The notes under the pieces are model-generated. The model searched no databases. It was not told the origin of the DNA and worked only from the letters and a program-made list of their open reading frames with translations. The translations under genes and the position numbers were made by a program. From Smittium mucronatum (lineage: Eukaryota; Kickxellomycota; Harpellomycetes; Harpellales; Legeriomycetaceae), in assembly GCA_001953115.1 (NCBI GenBank), contig LSSL01001165.1:1-10964 (forward strand): DNA of 10,964 nt, read 5' to 3'. Numbering within the stretch: the stretch's first letter is position 1; the number at the start of each line of letters is the position of its first letter. Positions 1-6,769 of this stretch are shown in pieces.

Positions 1-1666
1 TTGATAATGGTAAATCTGCCTCAGTTAAGAGGTTGCTTGGAAGAGTCACAGTTGGATTTATGGTCGATGATTCATGCTCAAAAATGTAGTTTGGGGGGAT
101 TTTGGATATATTGGAATCACTGTTAGAGTAAGTCTTGTCTGGATCGCTGTTAGAGTGGATTTCATTAGAATCCTCAAAACTTGGAAGTTCTCCCACATCA
201 TTAACATTGGTACGCGTGATGAAACTACTCAGAGTATGCGGATTTGGGATGTATTGTAATAAATCATCGGTTTGAGAGGTATACTGATCTGATATTTTTG
301 AGTCATTAGCGATGATATCGTTGTAAGGGTATACCCAATCTAGATCCCCATCGGGGTAAACGCCATTAGGATCCCTACCATGCACAATTTCCCCTACATA
401 AACATCATCAGTACGGGTAATATCAATGTTCAGAGTAGATGATATTGGAGTGTGGTGCGATGGACCATCCATTTGAGATGAATAATGATCTGGTGTGATT
501 GAGTTAGCAGTGATGATATCATTGTAAGGGTATACCCAACCTAGATCCCCATCGGGATAAACACCATTGGGATCCCTACCATGCACAGATCCACTGAATT
601 TAAATTCATTAGTAATGTGTGTATCAATGATAATAGTGGATTCATTTGAAAAGTGGTGATATAAACCCGTAGTTAAAGGATAATTTAGGTTTAGGTCAAG
701 AGTAGTGGTGGGTGTGACACGGTTATTTACCGCACTCAAAGAAGAAAAATCTGATATATCGGGAGCCGTATCGGGGTCCAAGGTATGTGGGAATCGGTGG
801 GCGTAGATGAGAGCGGTATGGATTAGTCCTAAGGGTATGGCTTCATTGCGTTCAGTATAATATGGCACTACTGGACCGTTCCAATCGGTTCTTGCCGTTA
901 TTGCAGTGGTGCTATACGCAACTGGGTTACTGTCTCTATATTCTCCGTAGGGTTGGGCGTATTCCACAAGATTTTGTGTGGGGCCAACTGGAATGTTGTT
1001 TGGGACAGTGGGGGGGTTAGTGTGGCTGACGGGTGGTGGATGGGTATTTTTATGTTGAGGTTTTGGCAATAATTTGGGGTTGGGGTTTTTTTTGATTGGG
1101 GTAAAGGAGGGATTTTTACGGATATTTTTTGGAGGGTTAGTTCGGGTGACAGTTGGGCTGATTTGGATTTTAGCAGGGGTTTTCTGATTTGGGGCTGAGT
1201 TTATTTTTTTTGAGATGGGTTTGTTCTTATTAGAAACCGCATTTATGTGTTTTGGAATAGGCTTATTATGTTTTTGGACACTTTTTATCACTTTTAGTTT
1301 AGGTTTGATATTCTTTGAGGCGGGTTTGGTTTTTTGAGGGACAGATTTAAACTGCTTTGGGACGAGTTTGATTTTTGTTAGTTTGGGCTTGATTTGATTT
1401 GGAGTAGGCTTGAGTTGTTTAAAAGTAGGATTAGTAGAGCCAGAGATATGGGATACCTGGGTTGGAACAGAGGAGTTTGTGTGGGACCGATCAGCATTAT
1501 TAAAAAATCTAGATAAGTGGAGGTGGTGGTGAGTATGGCTGTATGAAATAGATGTTGGGGAATCAAGATGGGTACTTGAATCGAGGGCAGTCGATATAAA
1601 GGTATCAGCAACCGCATGATTGGAGCAAGTTAATGCAAAAGTGATGGTAAGTACCAATTTAATCAT
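1..1666 (-). CDS. Secreted Lys/Pro-rich repeat protein, partial (C-terminus outside window)
   Basis: I do not recognise the family. The frame is open for 555 codons from the ATG at 1666 and leaves the window without a stop. The start is secure: it is the first ATG after an in-frame TAG at 1718-1720, in ACC-ATG context. Residues 1-20 form a signal peptide (hydrophobic LVLTITFAL; likely cleavage AVA|D). Then come a His-rich patch (41-50, SYSHTHHHLH), a Lys/Pro/Asn tract of heptads (85-168), a Pro/Asn-rich linker to about 230, a less biased segment (231-340), two tandem 67-residue units (361-427, 428-494) and an Asp/Ser/Asn-rich tail. The mature part seen has no cysteine and a few N-glycosylation sequons (such as NSS at 64, NES at 341, NDS at 454, NIS at 519). 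There are no KR sites, so a Kex2-cleaved pheromone precursor is unlikely. A cell-wall or extracellular role is inferred; a GPI signal, if any, lies off the window. Confidence 0.82.
   Translation of the reverse strand, partial: MIKLVLTITFALTCSNHAVADTFISTALDSSTHLDSPTSISYSHTHHHLHLSRFFNNADRSHTNSSVPTQVSHISGSTNPTFKQLKPTPNQIKPKLTKIKLVPKQFKSVPQKTKPASKNIKPKLKVIKSVQKHNKPIPKHINAVSNKNKPISKKINSAPNQKTPAKIQISPTVTRTNPPKNIRKNPSFTPIKKNPNPKLLPKPQHKNTHPPPVSHTNPPTVPNNIPVGPTQNLVEYAQPYGEYRDSNPVAYSTTAITARTDWNGPVVPYYTERNEAIPLGLIHTALIYAHRFPHTLDPDTAPDISDFSSLSAVNNRVTPTTTLDLNLNYPLTTGLYHHFSNESTIIIDTHITNEFKFSGSVHGRDPNGVYPDGDLGWVYPYNDIITANSITPDHYSSQMDGPSHHTPISSTLNIDITRTDDVYVGEIVHGRDPNGVYPDGDLDWVYPYNDIIANDSKISDQYTSQTDDLLQYIPNPHTLSSFITRTNVNDVGELPSFEDSNEIHSNSDPDKTYSNSDSNISKIPPNYIFEHESSTINPTVTLPSNLLTEADLPLS
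185..586 (-). repeat. Two tandem 67-residue (201-bp) units with a near-invariant core
   Basis: Unit A is residues 361-427 (386-586) and unit B is 428-494 (185-385), with no gap or indel. Each opens with a 25-residue core containing HGRDPNGVYPDGD and WVYPYNDII (DNA 512-586 and 311-385). The cores match at 24 of 25 residues (the difference is Gly376/Asp443) and at 70 of 75 bases; four of the five base changes are synonymous. The other 42 residues match at only about 16 positions, notably TL, ITRT and VGE. Residues 294-360 upstream may be a decayed third copy at the same 67-residue offset (shared G, HH, ST, ID), but they lack the core. The core's Asp/Asn/Gly richness could suit metal binding, which is only a guess. 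Confidence 0.85.
1163..1414 (-). repeat. Twelve degenerate heptapeptide (21-bp) repeats, Lys/Pro-rich
   Basis: Residues 85-168 divide into twelve 7-residue units with no indels, such as LKPTPNQ, IKPKLTK, IKLVPKQ, FKSVPQK, TKPASKN, IKPKLKV and NKPIPKH. The pattern is roughly [I/L/F/T/N]-K-[P/S]-x-[P/S]-[K/N]-[Q/K/H]. Lys is at position 2 in nine of twelve units. KP and non-KP units alternate in the second half, hinting at a 42-bp higher-order unit. Weaker heptads may extend to 78-84 and 169-175. With Pro in most units this is unlikely to be a coiled coil; an extended, strongly basic spacer is more likely. The coding strand here is almost all A and C, so the plus strand reads as nearly pure G and T. 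Confidence 0.75.
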
Positions 1667-1867
1667 GGTAAGAAACGATTTTGTTTTTTTAGATGATAAT
1701 GAAAAACCCACTTCACACTATCTTACTTTGTTATGATTTATAAGTTTCTATACCTTGTTATAATGAAAAAAATCTAGTAGTTTTAAGATTTATTTTTATA
1801 TAAAATCTTTAAAAAGATGTATTGTTGCGATAGTGGCAACAATAATAGTTGGACTAGGAAAAAGGTG

Positions 1868-1881
1868 TTTATATAAAGGGG
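1868..1881 (-). promoter_or_regulatory. TATA box with adjacent STRE-like site, gene 1 promoter
   Basis: The minus strand reads TATATAAA at 1875-1868, about 200 bases upstream of the secreted-protein ATG, a usual distance for a yeast TATA. Directly upstream (1877-1881) is AGGGG on the plus strand, CCCCT on the gene's strand, the core stress-response element bound by Msn2/4-type zinc fingers in yeasts. Another AGGGG is at 1961-1965. Stress control is inferred from these short motifs only. Confidence 0.45.
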
Positions 1882-2247
1882 AGAGTGATTATGGGCAGAA
1901 GGTACTATTGGACGGACAAGAATTGATTAGATGAAATATATAACCTTTTATTTAATAAAAAGGGGGAATGGGGTAGCAGCATCTTTTAAAAAAATCTGAT
2001 TATAGAAAGCGTATAATAGTATGTTTGAAGAATTTATTAATCTACTAAACTTGATTTATTATTTATTTATTTAGTAATTATGGATCTTTGGTACACCATT
2101 ACGTTTTTAGATTCCGGATACATTTCTCGGATAATATATTTATTTATATATTAATGGATATTAGAAGGAAGGTGGAGTAAAAAAGATGAAGGTATGAATA
2201 TTAAAAACCTGGATCTGATGTGCTTATAAAAGGACACGTTTTTAATC

Positions 2248-2274
2248 GAAAAGAAAGAAAGAAAGAAAGAAAAA
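2248..2274 (+). repeat. GAAA tetranucleotide microsatellite
   Basis: A pure-purine run of six units beginning with G (GAAAA, four GAAA, GAAAAA). It is a simple-sequence repeat, and nothing suggests it is transcribed. A TATAAAAG lies about 20 bases before it on the plus strand, but no plus-strand gene follows. Confidence 0.85.
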
Positions 2275-2654
2275 TCAGGATTTTTTTTTACAAAAAAGTC
2301 AACCCAGCATTCAATCTTTTTCTCGCTCTATCTACTATTTTAAATTAGGAAAAATGAAGAAAAGTTTACTTTTAAAATAAATATTGAAAATAACGAGAAT
2401 TATTGATCTTGACCCAAAATTAAATATTGAAAATACTCTTTACAGACTTGATGCCCCAATCTCGTTTTTATTTTTTTTATTGCTAGTATTTTGAATAAAA
2501 TTAATAAATTTGGTTGCAGTTTTTGGTACATTTCCATAAAAGAGATTACTAGAAACACTTTATTTTTACATTGAAAAACAAATTCATTATTGATACTTGA
2601 ATCAACTAGTAAATTAGATAATTTCCTCTTTAAAACTCATTAGAGAAAAGAGGT

Positions 2655-2670
2655 GGGGGGGGAGGGGGGG
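2655..2670 (+). repeat. Oligo-G tract G8-A-G7
   Basis: Eight G, one A and seven G in an otherwise AT-rich spacer. It contains enough G for four runs of three with one- or two-base loops, so a G-quadruplex is possible on the plus strand. Confidence 0.8.
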
Positions 2671-2840
2671 TTACAAATCTATATGAAGGGAATTTCCGTT
2701 GCTTGTTTTTGACATTAATAAAAAGATTTTACAAAAAAAAAGTCCGAAATCGTGAGAGATTTGATTCCAACTAGTCCTTTAAGTTGTATTTTTTTACAGA
2801 GTAATGATACTCTAAATAAAATGAGACATAATCTTGGTTT

Positions 2841-2877
2841 TCCCCCTTAATCCAATTTTTCTAAGGGGGAGGGGGGG
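2841..2877. repeat. Hairpin of oligo-C/oligo-G arms, continuing into a G7 tract
   Basis: TCCCCCTTA at 2841-2849 is the exact reverse complement of TAAGGGGGA at 2862-2870, with a 12-base loop. The right arm runs on through G7 (2871-2877), giving G5-A-G7. There is no U-run or gene end here to suggest a terminator. Confidence 0.7.
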
Positions 2878-3869
2878 CTCATCATATATGTAGAAACATT
2901 TCTTTTTTTTCAAAAAAAAACTATCGGACAAAGCTCATAGAAGATCTTTCCATCTCCTCCTTATAAAAAGTGGGTAGATAAAATTTATGTGGTAAGAAAA
3001 GAAGGATTGAGGGGGCTATAACAAGTCCGAAATCCAAAACAGCCTCTCCCCTAGCAATCTTAACCTAACCTTTTGACTGATCGAAGAAACAATCATTTTC
3101 CAATTGTAGTATTCTCAATATCATTGATCAGCTGGGGTAAAACTGGAATTGAACACACAATAAAAATCTGTGGAAAAAAACATTAAAACAGACATGAGTC
3201 TATTGAGAAAAACAAATAAATAAAAAATCTCAAGAACGAGACAAATTTGTGATTTTTATTATTTTTGTAATTAAAAAAAGGGGGGAGTTTTTAAAAAGTA
3301 GGAGCCTCACTACTTTGTAAATATTAAATCCATCCTTGCGCAGGGGGACAATTGCCAACCAGCTCTCCTCCTCCACATCACTTTTTGCTTTTTTCTAAAA
3401 AAAACAATCTTTTGAAAAAAACAAATCCCTAAAGAAACAAAGAAGATAATGATACCTTCATAGAAACTGCTCTGATTAGCACATTGTAGAAACAGATTTA
3501 ATTTTCGATGTTTAATAAAACAAAATAATAGACGTGAAAATCGTTATTTATTTATTTTTATTGGTGAATCAAGAAGTTGCGGAAAATGAAGCATTTATGA
3601 CCAACGGATGGACAGTGGGTAAAGCTAATTGCAGCACTTTTACGCAAAATGGGGAAGAATGTTGATTGGAATGGAGGTAGACTCTGTTAGTTAAAGACCA
3701 ATTGAAATGTACTTTAAAAAAATCAAAATCGAAACCAACTAAAAGATTAGTAAAATATAAACGAAATCAATGAAAAAAAATACAGTGAGGAGGTCGATTG
3801 GCAACAAAGTAATAAAAAATCAAAAAGATAATTATTAATAAAATGAAAATTAATATCGAGTATTTACAA

Positions 3870-3960
3870 ATTGGGATATAATAAAATTCCCAAAAAATAA
3901 AGAAAAATATAAAAGGTAGTCTTGAAGGGATGGAAGGTTTTTCTCTAAAAGCTCAGCCCC
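3870..3960 (-). terminator. Possible 3'-end formation region of the transporter transcript
   Basis: Read on the transporter strand, 90-180 bases past its TAA, the sequence has TTTTATATTTTTC (3903-3915) and then T-rich stretches with TTATTATATCCC. Yeast polyadenylation commonly uses TATATA-like efficiency elements with U-rich flanks, so this is the likeliest 3' end. No clear AATAAA positioning element is present on that strand. Confidence 0.3.
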
Positions 3961-4048
3961 TTAAGATGTGATTATATGCACAAAAAAAAAAGCCTCCTTA
4001 CTCCTCTCCGAATTTGAACTGGAAGGACAGGAGGAAAGAGCGAATGGA

Positions 4049-5527
4049 TTAGGCCGGATTAACAGGTTTATCTTTGAGGGCATACCTCAAGTAAATGCAA
4101 GCGAGGCCAGAAAGGAAGTAGCTAACACTTCCGATAATGATGATGGAGGAGTAATCAGTCCGGTGGCCGACGTTCTGAAAGATGGCACCGACGGAAGGGA
4201 GACTTATTATAGCCGAAAACCCCATGGCGAGGTAGCAGAGAGCATTGACTTGGGACACATCTTCTGGCTTAAAGTAAGAGCTGGCAACGGCGGAGCCAAG
4301 AGTGAGGTAGGGGATACATACAAACCCGAGGATGACATAGAATGCCATCAAGACTCCGAAGTTGGAGGAGGTGTACCACATAGCCATCATTATTATTCCG
4401 GTAATAATATGGCACACGAACATGATGGTAGCAGGTTTGATGTGTTTGGCGGCGTACCCGGAAATACCTCGACTGAGGGCAGTACACGTGCAAAAGACCA
4501 TGATATAATCAGTTGCTTTTGTTCTGGATATACCAATTTTAACGAGCTCGGAGGGGAAGTAGAGGGCAGGGACGTTGTACCCAATCTGCATAAAGAATCC
4601 GACGATACATAGGGCAATAGTTACTGGGTTTCGAAGCAACTTGAAGTCAATGATGACATCAGATGGTGTGTACCCGATACGAGGCTTCAGGAGAAAGCTG
4701 CAAGCACCAGTAACGACCAAGTAAATGAAGCTGAGGACTCGGAATGCCCAATGCACACTGCTCGCTGAAATAACCTTGTTGACAATAGGTATCAGCACTA
4801 ATGCGCCAAACCCACCACCAGAAGCAATGAGACCATAAGCTAAGGACCTTTCCTTGTCGAACCAGAGGGCGGGCACAGTTAATGAAATATTGATGATGAT
4901 TGAAGACCCGAACCCGAAAACTAGACCTTGGGTCAGGATCAATTGCCAGATCTGGTCGCTGAAGGAAGCGAGCAATAGTCCAGCAAAGCAGATGATAGTA
5001 CCGAGCATGCTCGTGTGTTTCAGACCCAACCGGCGTACGATCGGGCCGGCGGCTAAACCACCAACGAAGGTGACAGTACCGCAAATCGTACTGATCCAAG
5101 CGACTTTACTCGCGGATTCATTGACGAACATTGTTGTTAGGTAGTATGTTTGAAAGACGCCAAAGGCGTTGAAGATTCCAAAGGCGAACATAAGGTTCAG
5201 GAAACAGGCAACTACTATTACCCACGCATAGCCCTTATCTGGCGGTGGTATGTTCGAAGAATTGTTTTCTTGGTCATTTTCTTGTTTGCCCTTGATGTCG
5301 CTGACAGCGCTTACTGGTGAAAATACTAGTTGATCAGAACCCAGCTTTTCGCCATTTTCTAGTGATAGTGCAGAAAGAGGAACATTGCTGTTAATGTCGC
5401 TAAGCTCAACTCTAACGTTGTGAATGGTGCTCGTTGTGGATACGATCATGTGTTCAGAAGGCGGCCTTGAATTAAAGTCGTCTTGCGAATTATCCGAGAC
5501 TGAACTGTTACTTTTCATACTGGCCAT
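4049..5527 (-). CDS. MCH-type monocarboxylate transporter-like permease (MFS, 12 TM)
   Basis: A complete 492-residue frame, close in length to yeast Mch2, Mch4 and Mch5 (about 470-520). After a hydrophilic Ser/Asn-rich cytoplasmic tail (1-95), PPDKGYAWVIVV (95-106) matches the MCT family signature before TM1 (D-x-G-[YW]-x-W). About twelve hydrophobic helices follow. Family landmarks include AFGVFQTYY (121-129), RRLGLK (165-170, TM2-3 loop), LTQG (198-201, TM4), WFDKERSLAYG (222-232) and SGGGFGA (236-242) in TM5. The TM6-7 loop is short and the C-terminal tail very short. A TAA directly abuts the ATG, so translation starts at Met1 or Met4. Fungal members are plasma- or organelle-membrane permeases; Mch5 imports riboflavin, but most lack proven monocarboxylate transport. 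The substrate cannot be told from sequence. There is no intron, frameshift or missing segment. Confidence 0.93.
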   Translation of the reverse strand: MASMKSNSSVSDNSQDDFNSRPPSEHMIVSTTSTIHNVRVELSDINSNVPLSALSLENGEKLGSDQLVFSPVSAVSDIKGKQENDQENNSSNIPPPDKGYAWVIVVACFLNLMFAFGIFNAFGVFQTYYLTTMFVNESASKVAWISTICGTVTFVGGLAAGPIVRRLGLKHTSMLGTIICFAGLLLASFSDQIWQLILTQGLVFGFGSSIIINISLTVPALWFDKERSLAYGLIASGGGFGALVLIPIVNKVISASSVHWAFRVLSFIYLVVTGACSFLLKPRIGYTPSDVIIDFKLLRNPVTIALCIVGFFMQIGYNVPALYFPSELVKIGISRTKATDYIMVFCTCTALSRGISGYAAKHIKPATIMFVCHIITGIIMMAMWYTSSNFGVLMAFYVILGFVCIPYLTLGSAVASSYFKPEDVSQVNALCYLAMGFSAIISLPSVGAIFQNVGHRTDYSSIIIIGSVSYFLSGLACIYLRYALKDKPVNPA

Positions 5528-5809
5528 TTAATCCTATTTTTTATTACCACAAAAAAATGGCTTAAGGACTTCAAAATGTATTATTGTTCCTGGTTTTTGA
5601 ATTTAACGGTGATATTGACAATACTGATTAGTTACTGAGTTTGATTCTAACGCCAATATGGAACTTGATTATTTTTCTATTACAAATTTATTTATGGAAA
5701 ATGTAAATAAAATATGTACGCATTCAAACTCTTAATAAAAAAGCGACGCTATCATGTATTTACAGAAATATTATTAAGAATGCATGTGCTTTTAAGAGAA
5801 ACCGGGTAC

Positions 5810-5817
5810 TATTTATA
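5810..5817 (-). promoter_or_regulatory. Candidate TATA box for the transporter gene
   Basis: The minus strand reads TATAAATA, 283 bases upstream of the ATG. That is rather far for a yeast TATA and implies a leader of 150-250 bases. No better TATA lies closer, so the gene may equally be TATA-less. If this box is used, the leader could hold two short uORFs starting at 5755 and 5723. Confidence 0.3.
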
Positions 5818-6031
5818 TACGTAAGAATTTAGTCTTGCTATTTATTAGCCAAAATCGAACTTTTTTGACCTTTGCCGTAAGCAACTCTACTATAGTAAAA
5901 AAAATAAACCACCTTTTAGGTTGGTGTTGTTGTTCCTTCCAAAACACTTTTCCCGGGCTAGTATAACACCGCTTGCAACCAGTTATGAACCGTGTACATA
6001 ATAAAGGGCATTATATAAAAATAAAAAAATT

Positions 6032-6060
6032 CTTGACTCTTGCACTTGATCTTGTTCTTG
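6032..6060 (+). repeat. Short CTTGNN hexamer array
   Basis: CTTG recurs at 6032, 6039, 6045, 6051 and 6057, a spacing of 7, 6, 6 and 6 bases. It lies about 500 bases upstream of the transporter ATG. It may be a degenerate microsatellite; a protein-binding cluster is possible but unsupported. Confidence 0.5.
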
Positions 6061-6497
6061 GCTAACTTGGAATCTTTTTACAGGACAAATTCAACCCAAC
6101 TCAGTTTATTAATAAAATAAAAAAACAAAATTTTCCAAAAATTAATCAGCATTTCCCTAAACCAATTAATTATGAACGATCCATACACTTTCATCCAACA
6201 AAATTGGGTTTAGAAAGAAACCGGAACTTTCGCACACATTAAAATGGAAAAAACAACGGCAATTACTAATAGATAGCAAACTCTCCTTTTTTTTCTGCTA
6301 ATTTTAATACTTGATTTTGTTGCTGGTATTTCCTAATACGGAAATGCGTAATTCGCCGAGATTAAATCCTTTTTTTTTCTTTTTTTCGATCACATATAAT
6401 CCAATCATATTTTATCGCATCAACATCTCCACTGGATTCCAATACCTTCTCCGGACAATCACCAAGAAACCCTTAATCATCCTATCACTCTTATCCT

Positions 6498-6667
6498 TTA
6501 ACCCTTTCAGGGCTGATGGTACAAAAAATGACTTATTTTTTATTTAATGTTATAGTCAGTTTATGTATTATTTGTATACAATTGGATTATCACCAATTAA
6601 AGCCAATTCAAATACTTAAAATACACAAATAGGTGTGAGGCAAATTTTTGGGCCCGGAAAGGGTTAA
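6498..6667. mobile_element. Putative piggyBac-like MITE flanked by TTAA
   Basis: A 162-bp segment (6502-6663) lies between two copies of TTAA (6498-6501 and 6664-6667), the duplicated target site of piggyBac transposons. Its left end reads CCCTTTCAGGGC and its right end, on the other strand, CCCTTTCCGGGC: 11 of 12 bases match. With the TTAA and one flanking base the inverted repeat is 17 bp with one mismatch. piggyBac-family ends typically begin CCC, often CCCTTT. The interior is AT-rich with no coding frame, so this would be a non-autonomous element needing a transposase from elsewhere. No second copy is in the window. A chance or host-derived inverted repeat remains possible. Confidence 0.55.
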
Positions 6668-6757
6668 ACAATGTTTGATATAAATGGTCAGATTTCCTTC
6701 CCTTCCCACTCCCCCAAAACAAAAACAAAGGGAATGTTTATTTGGTAATCACTCCGG

Positions 6758-6769
6758 AATTGCGCAATT
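6758..6769. promoter_or_regulatory. Perfect 12-bp palindrome AATTGCGCAATT
   Basis: A perfect palindrome centred on GCGC, containing TTGCGCAA, a site type bound by C/EBP-like bZIP factors in animals. No gene start lies nearby, so a regulatory role is only conjecture. Confidence 0.25.

Larger units (their letters stand above)
1667..4048. other. Gene-free spacer between the two genes
   Basis: No reading frame here looks coding on either strand. The stretch is AT-rich with many A and T homopolymers and frequent stops. It holds the promoter region of the secreted protein near its low end and the 3' end of the transporter transcript near its high end. Between them are a GAAA microsatellite, oligo-G tracts (around 2655, 2865 and 3280) and a G/C-tract hairpin. 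At 2.4 kb it is long for a compact yeast genome. Confidence 0.6.

Noticed and set aside
74..259. Plus-strand 61-codon frame
   Set aside because: It is antisense to the open secreted-protein frame, which has a signal peptide and in-register repeats.
185..586. Repeats as an alpha-factor-like pheromone precursor
   Set aside because: No KR Kex2 sites or dipeptidyl (EA/DA) spacers flank the repeated core, and it does not resemble alpha-factor peptides.
1378..1617. Minus-strand 79-codon frame
   Set aside because: It is an out-of-frame shadow within the secreted-protein gene, beginning at an internal ATG in another phase.
2225..2232. TATAAAAG on the plus strand as a promoter
   Set aside because: No plausible plus-strand gene follows within 1.5 kb.
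3130..3165. tRNA B-box-like GTTCAATTCC on the minus strand
   Set aside because: The T-arm flanks do not pair, and no A box, anticodon arm or acceptor stem is present.
3904..3914. Exact match to the 11-bp ARS consensus (another at 10087-10097)
   Set aside because: Such matches are expected by chance in DNA this AT-rich, and no supporting B element can be judged by eye.
3968..4612. Plus-strand open frame of 214 codons
   Set aside because: It lies antisense over the transporter C-terminal half; its product is low-similarity, Gly/Asp/His-rich antisense translation.
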